Shown: one piece after another, positions 61,256-64,000 of the stretch
Layout: the number at the start of each line of letters is the position of its first letter
Position numbering within the stretch: position 1 is the stretch's first letter
Source of the DNA: Lysobacter ciconiae
GTDB lineage: Bacteria; Pseudomonadota; Gammaproteobacteria; Xanthomonadales; Xanthomonadaceae
Direction of reading: 5' to 3'
Assembly: GCF_015209725.1 (NCBI RefSeq)
Contig: NZ_CP063656.1
Coordinates: 1,781,001-1,845,000, forward strand
Length of the DNA stretch: 64,000 nt
Translations under genes and position numbers: made by a program
The notes under the pieces: generated by a model
The model's input: only the letters and a program-made list of their open reading frames with translations
Database searches by the model: none
What the model was told of the DNA's origin: nothing

Positions 61256-63364
61256 TTACTCCGCCGCGGCGCCCTCGCCTTCCTCGACGGCTTTCATCGA
61301 CAGGCGGATGCGGCCCTGCTTGTCGACTTCCAGCACCTTGACCTTGACCATGTCGCCTTCCTTGAGCACGTCGCTGACCTTCTCGACGCGGTCGTTGGAG
61401 ATCTGCGACACGTGGACCAGACCGTCCTTCCCGGGGGAGATCGTCACGAACGCGCCGAAGTCCATGATCTTGGCGACCTTGCCTTCGTAGATGCGGCCCG
61501 GCTCGACGTCCGAGGTGATCTGCTCGATCCGGTCCTTGGCAGCCTGGCCGGCGATCGCGTTGACCGAGGCGATGGTGATCGTGCCGTCGTCCTGGATGTC
61601 GATCTGGGTGCCGGTTTCCTTGGTGATGGCCTGGATGACGGAGCCACCCTTGCCGATCACTTCGCGGATCTTGTCGGGATGGATCTTGATGGTGATCAGG
61701 CGCGGCGCGAACTCGCTCAGCTCGCCACGCGGGCTGGTCATCGCGTTGGCCATCTCGCCCAGGATGTGCAAGCGACCGGCCTTGGCCTGCTGCAGCGCGG
61801 CCTTCATGATCTCCTCGGTGATGCCCTGGATCTTGATGTCCATCTGCAGGGCCGAAATGCCCTCGCTGGTACCGGCCACCTTGAAGTCCATGTCGCCCAG
61901 GTGATCCTCGTCGCCGAGAATGTCGGACAGCACGACGTAGTCATTGCCCTCCTTGACCAGACCCATCGCGATACCGGCCACCGGTGCCTTGATCGGCACG
62001 CCGGCATCCATCAGCGCCAGCGAGCTGCCGCAGACCGACGCCATCGAGGAGGAACCGTTGGATTCGGTGATCTCCGAGACCACGCGGATGGTGTACGGGA
62101 ACGCTTCCATGGTCGGCATCACGGCGAGCACGCCGCGCTTGGCCAGACGGCCGTGGCCGATCTCGCGGCGCTTCGGGCCCATCATGCGGCCGGCTTCGCC
62201 CACCGAGTAAGGAGGGAAGTTGTAGTGGAACAGGAAGTGGTCCTTGTACTCGCCACCGACCGCGTCGATGACCTGGCCATCGCGCGCGGTACCCAGGGTG
62301 ACCGCAACGATCGCCTGGGTCTCGCCACGTGTGAACAGCGCCGAGCCGTGCACGCGCGGCAGGATGCTGACCTTGGAGCTGATTCCGCGCACCGCGTCGG
62401 GGGCACGTCCGTCGATGCGGACCTTGGTGCTGAGCACGGTGCCACGCAGGGTGCTGTATTCCAGCTGCGAGAACTGCTTGGAGACGTCGCCCGGGGTCCA
62501 GCCGTTGGCTTCCATCTGCTCGGCCATCGAGGCCAGCACGTCCTTCTTCAGCGCCGAGATGGCGTCCTTGCGCTCGAGCTTGTCACTCACCGCAAACGCC
62601 TGGGTCAGGCGATCGCCCAGCGCGGACTTCAGCGCAGCGACCAGCGACTCGTCGGCCGCCGGCGCGGACCAGGTCCACTTGGGCTTGCCGGCTTCGGCAA
62701 CCAGCTCGTTGATCGCATTGATCGCGACCTGCATCTGCTGGTGGCCGAACATCACCGCGCCCAGCATGACGTCCTCGGACAGCACATCGGCTTCGGACTC
62801 GACCATCAGCACCGCATCGGCAGTACCGGCCACGACGAGCTCTAGCTTGGAATCCTCCAGCTCCGAGACCGTGGGGTTGAGGATGTACTCACCGTCCTTG
62901 TAGCCGACCTTGGCGGCGGCGATCGGGCCATCAAACGGCGCACCCGACAGGGCGAGCGCGGCGGAGGCGCCGATCAAGGCCGGGATGTCACCGTCGATCT
63001 CCGGGTTCAGCGACATCACCGTGGCGATGATCTGGACCTCGTTGCGGAAGCCATCCGGGAACAGCGGGCGGATCGGACGATCGATCAGGCGGGAGATCAG
63101 GGTCTCCTTCTCGGTCTGGCGACCTTCGCGCTTGAAGAAGCCGCCGGGGATGCGGCCGCCGGCGTAGAACTTTTCCTGATAGTCGACGGTCAGGGGGAAG
63201 AAATCCTGGCCCTCGCGCGCGGTCTTGTTGGCAACCGCGCTGACCAGCAGCACGGTGTCTTCAACGCGGACGATTACTGCGCCGCCGGCCTGGCGGGCGA
63301 TCTCACCGGTTTCCAGGGTGACCTGGTGCTTGCCGTACTGGAAGGTCTTGGTAATTTTTGACAC
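61256..63364 (-). CDS. pnp: Polyribonucleotide nucleotidyltransferase
   Basis: 702 residues. Two RNase PH domains (about 10-215 and 310-540), the second with conserved GDQ-type residues in LGDEDHLGDMDFKVAGT, then KH (about 550-610, IGKGGSVIQ) and S1 (about 620-690). It phosphorolytically degrades RNA 3' to 5' in the degradosome. It follows rpsO, as in most proteobacteria. Confidence 0.97.
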   Translation of the reverse strand: MSKITKTFQYGKHQVTLETGEIARQAGGAVIVRVEDTVLLVSAVANKTAREGQDFFPLTVDYQEKFYAGGRIPGGFFKREGRQTEKETLISRLIDRPIRPLFPDGFRNEVQIIATVMSLNPEIDGDIPALIGASAALALSGAPFDGPIAAAKVGYKDGEYILNPTVSELEDSKLELVVAGTADAVLMVESEADVLSEDVMLGAVMFGHQQMQVAINAINELVAEAGKPKWTWSAPAADESLVAALKSALGDRLTQAFAVSDKLERKDAISALKKDVLASMAEQMEANGWTPGDVSKQFSQLEYSTLRGTVLSTKVRIDGRAPDAVRGISSKVSILPRVHGSALFTRGETQAIVAVTLGTARDGQVIDAVGGEYKDHFLFHYNFPPYSVGEAGRMMGPKRREIGHGRLAKRGVLAVMPTMEAFPYTIRVVSEITESNGSSSMASVCGSSLALMDAGVPIKAPVAGIAMGLVKEGNDYVVLSDILGDEDHLGDMDFKVAGTSEGISALQMDIKIQGITEEIMKAALQQAKAGRLHILGEMANAMTSPRGELSEFAPRLITIKIHPDKIREVIGKGGSVIQAITKETGTQIDIQDDGTITIASVNAIAGQAAKDRIEQITSDVEPGRIYEGKVAKIMDFGAFVTISPGKDGLVHVSQISNDRVEKVSDVLKEGDMVKVKVLEVDKQGRIRLSMKAVEEGEGAAAE

Positions 63365-63476
63365 GTTTGATTCCTATCGGTGCGGGTGCGATGCGGGATC
63401 GGCCGGGCGGGCCCGGTCGGTCACCGGCTGGCGACCTGTTGCTGGTTCTACCACGATCTTCCGACCGCGGAAACGC

Positions 63477-63502
63477 ATCGCGGCGCTCGTGAGCGCCGCG
63501 AT
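63477..63502 (-). other. Hairpin in the rpsO-pnp spacer
   Basis: A perfect eleven-base stem ATCGCGGCGCT/AGCGCCGCGAT with a CGTG loop, ten bases after the rpsO stop. In E. coli this spacer has a terminator and an RNase III cleavage site controlling pnp. Here only a short GCGTTT follows, so a processing or attenuation role is likely. Confidence 0.65.
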
Positions 63503-63512
63503 GGGAAAAGGT

Positions 63513-63773
63513 TTAGCGGCGAAGTCCGAGCTTCGCGATCAACGCCTTGTAACGCGCCACGTCCTTGCGGTGCAGATAATCCAGCAGGCTGCGACGGCGG
63601 TTGACCATCATCAGCAGGCCACGACGGCTGTGGTGGTCCTGTTTGTGCTCCTTGAAGTGCCCCTGGAGCATCTCGATGCGTGCGGTAAGCAGGGCAACCT
63701 GGACTTCCGGGGAGCCGGTGTCGTTTTCGCCGCGCTTGTTCTCTTCAATGACTTTCTGGGTATCGATGGACAT
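63513..63773 (-). CDS. rpsO: 30S ribosomal protein S15
   Basis: 86 residues (S15 is 88-89 in E. coli), with the signature DTGSPEVQVALLT and LLMMVNRRRSLLDYL. It binds 16S rRNA early in 30S assembly. In E. coli S15 represses its own translation by binding a pseudoknot in its leader. The leader here is about 125 bases and could do so, but the fold was not tested. Confidence 0.98.
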   Translation of the reverse strand: MSIDTQKVIEENKRGENDTGSPEVQVALLTARIEMLQGHFKEHKQDHHSRRGLLMMVNRRRSLLDYLHRKDVARYKALIAKLGLRR

Positions 63774-63903
63774 GTGTTGCCTCGTAGACGCGCGACCCGC
63801 AGAACGCTGCCGGCACTGGAAAAAAGCGCCGGCGCACCACAATGGTCCGCCGCTGGATGGTAGGAATTGTTGGAACGAAGGAAGCCTGTGTAAGGCAAGG
63901 GGA

Positions 63904-63932
63904 ATTGTAGCCCCCTGCCCAGATGACAACAA
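63904..63932 (-). promoter_or_regulatory. Probable rpsO promoter
   Basis: On the minus strand -35 TTGTTG (63927-63932), a 17-base spacer and -10 TACAAT (63904-63909), between truB and rpsO. The transcript leader to the ATG would be about 125 bases. An overlapping TTGTCA gives a better -35 match but at a spacing of 14. Confidence 0.5.
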
Positions 63933-63949
63933 GGCGCCGGGGAGCCATC

Positions 63950-64000
63950 TCAGCCCTGTGGCGCTGTCGCCCATGCGAACAGTCGCTGCGGATGGACCCG
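63950..64000 (-). CDS. truB: C-terminal end of tRNA pseudouridine synthase B (partial)
   Basis: Sixteen codons (RVHPQRLF followed by eight more residues) and a TGA run in from the right edge of the window on the minus strand. The position directly upstream of rpsO-pnp, and the RVxPxRLF-like tail, fit TruB. The identification rests mostly on gene order. Confidence 0.5.
   Translation of the reverse strand, partial: RVHPQRLFAWATAPQG

Noticed and set aside
63820..63836. GC palindrome followed by six T (minus strand) in the rpsO leader, as a terminator
   Set aside because: The palindrome GCGCCGGCGC allows only a three-base stem with a workable loop, too weak for termination; it may take part in a larger leader fold.

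Overview
This 64 kb window is GC-rich gammaproteobacterial chromosome. Gene content and order point to the Xanthomonadaceae/Lysobacteraceae (a Xanthomonas, Lysobacter or Luteimonas relative). The evidence is a copL-copA-copB copper module, the serC-pheA-aroA operon, a cyanide-insensitive bd oxidase with a DUF2474 peptide, and the uvrC-pgsA-tRNA-Gly-tRNA-Cys and truB-rpsO-pnp blocks. The family call is inference from gene content; no 16S or marker search was possible. Almost all of the window is core chromosome. The one clearly accessory-looking block is the copper cluster at 27.5-34.4 kb. No insertion sequence, integrase, prophage or CRISPR array was seen.

Left part (1-15.9 kb): the 3' part of rluB, a secreted von Willebrand A protein with three exact-period 88-residue repeats, a DUF2799 lipoprotein, and a lipoprotein-type 3-hydroxybutyrate oligomer hydrolase. 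Next comes a convergent CrbR/CrbS-type two-component pair (LuxR-type regulator and SSS-fused hybrid kinase), then the serC-pheA-aroA operon. It ends with a tail-anchored protein carrying two FHA-like modules, a PHA-system protein and a membrane-bound Mrr-like protein whose nuclease motif looks degenerate.

Middle (16-35 kb): cydA-cydB-DUF2474, a coupled aromatic aminotransferase-speD pair, a DMT transporter, a GST, a DUF72 protein, tRNA-Val with a strong promoter, arsC, an FMN-binding glutamate-synthase-like protein and a lytic transglycosylase. The copper module (DUF305, copL, copA, copB, DUF411, P-type ATPase) runs on the plus strand between tRNA-Leu(UAA) and tRNA-Cys(GCA)/tRNA-Gly(GCC), all three on the minus strand. 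In E. coli these three tRNAs sit together as glyW-cysT-leuZ behind uvrC-pgsA.

Right part (35-64 kb): uvrC-pgsA; a divergent DUF445-K+ channel pair; then a minus-strand run of sixteen genes from 53.6 down to 40.0 kb. That run carries succinate dehydrogenase with an assembly factor at each end (an SDHAF4/DUF1674 micro-gene and sdhE), ygfX, lolC-lolD, comEC, exbB-exbD, msbA-lpxK and kdsB. It therefore links respiration with lipoprotein, LPS and energised outer-membrane functions. Beyond it lie ygfZ, a fused alpha/beta 2-oxoacid dehydrogenase E1, a glutaryl-CoA-type dehydrogenase, a glycine-zipper protein, tatD, an SDR, pnp, rpsO and the last codons of truB.

Most adjacent same-strand genes overlap by ATGA or TGATG, so translational coupling is the rule. 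I did not find a clear-cut new defence or metabolic system. The observations most worth following up are the split tRNA cluster, the repeat-bearing VWA protein, the double-FHA and Mrr-like membrane proteins, the SDHAF4 micro-gene and the pgsA stop codon lying inside a tRNA promoter.
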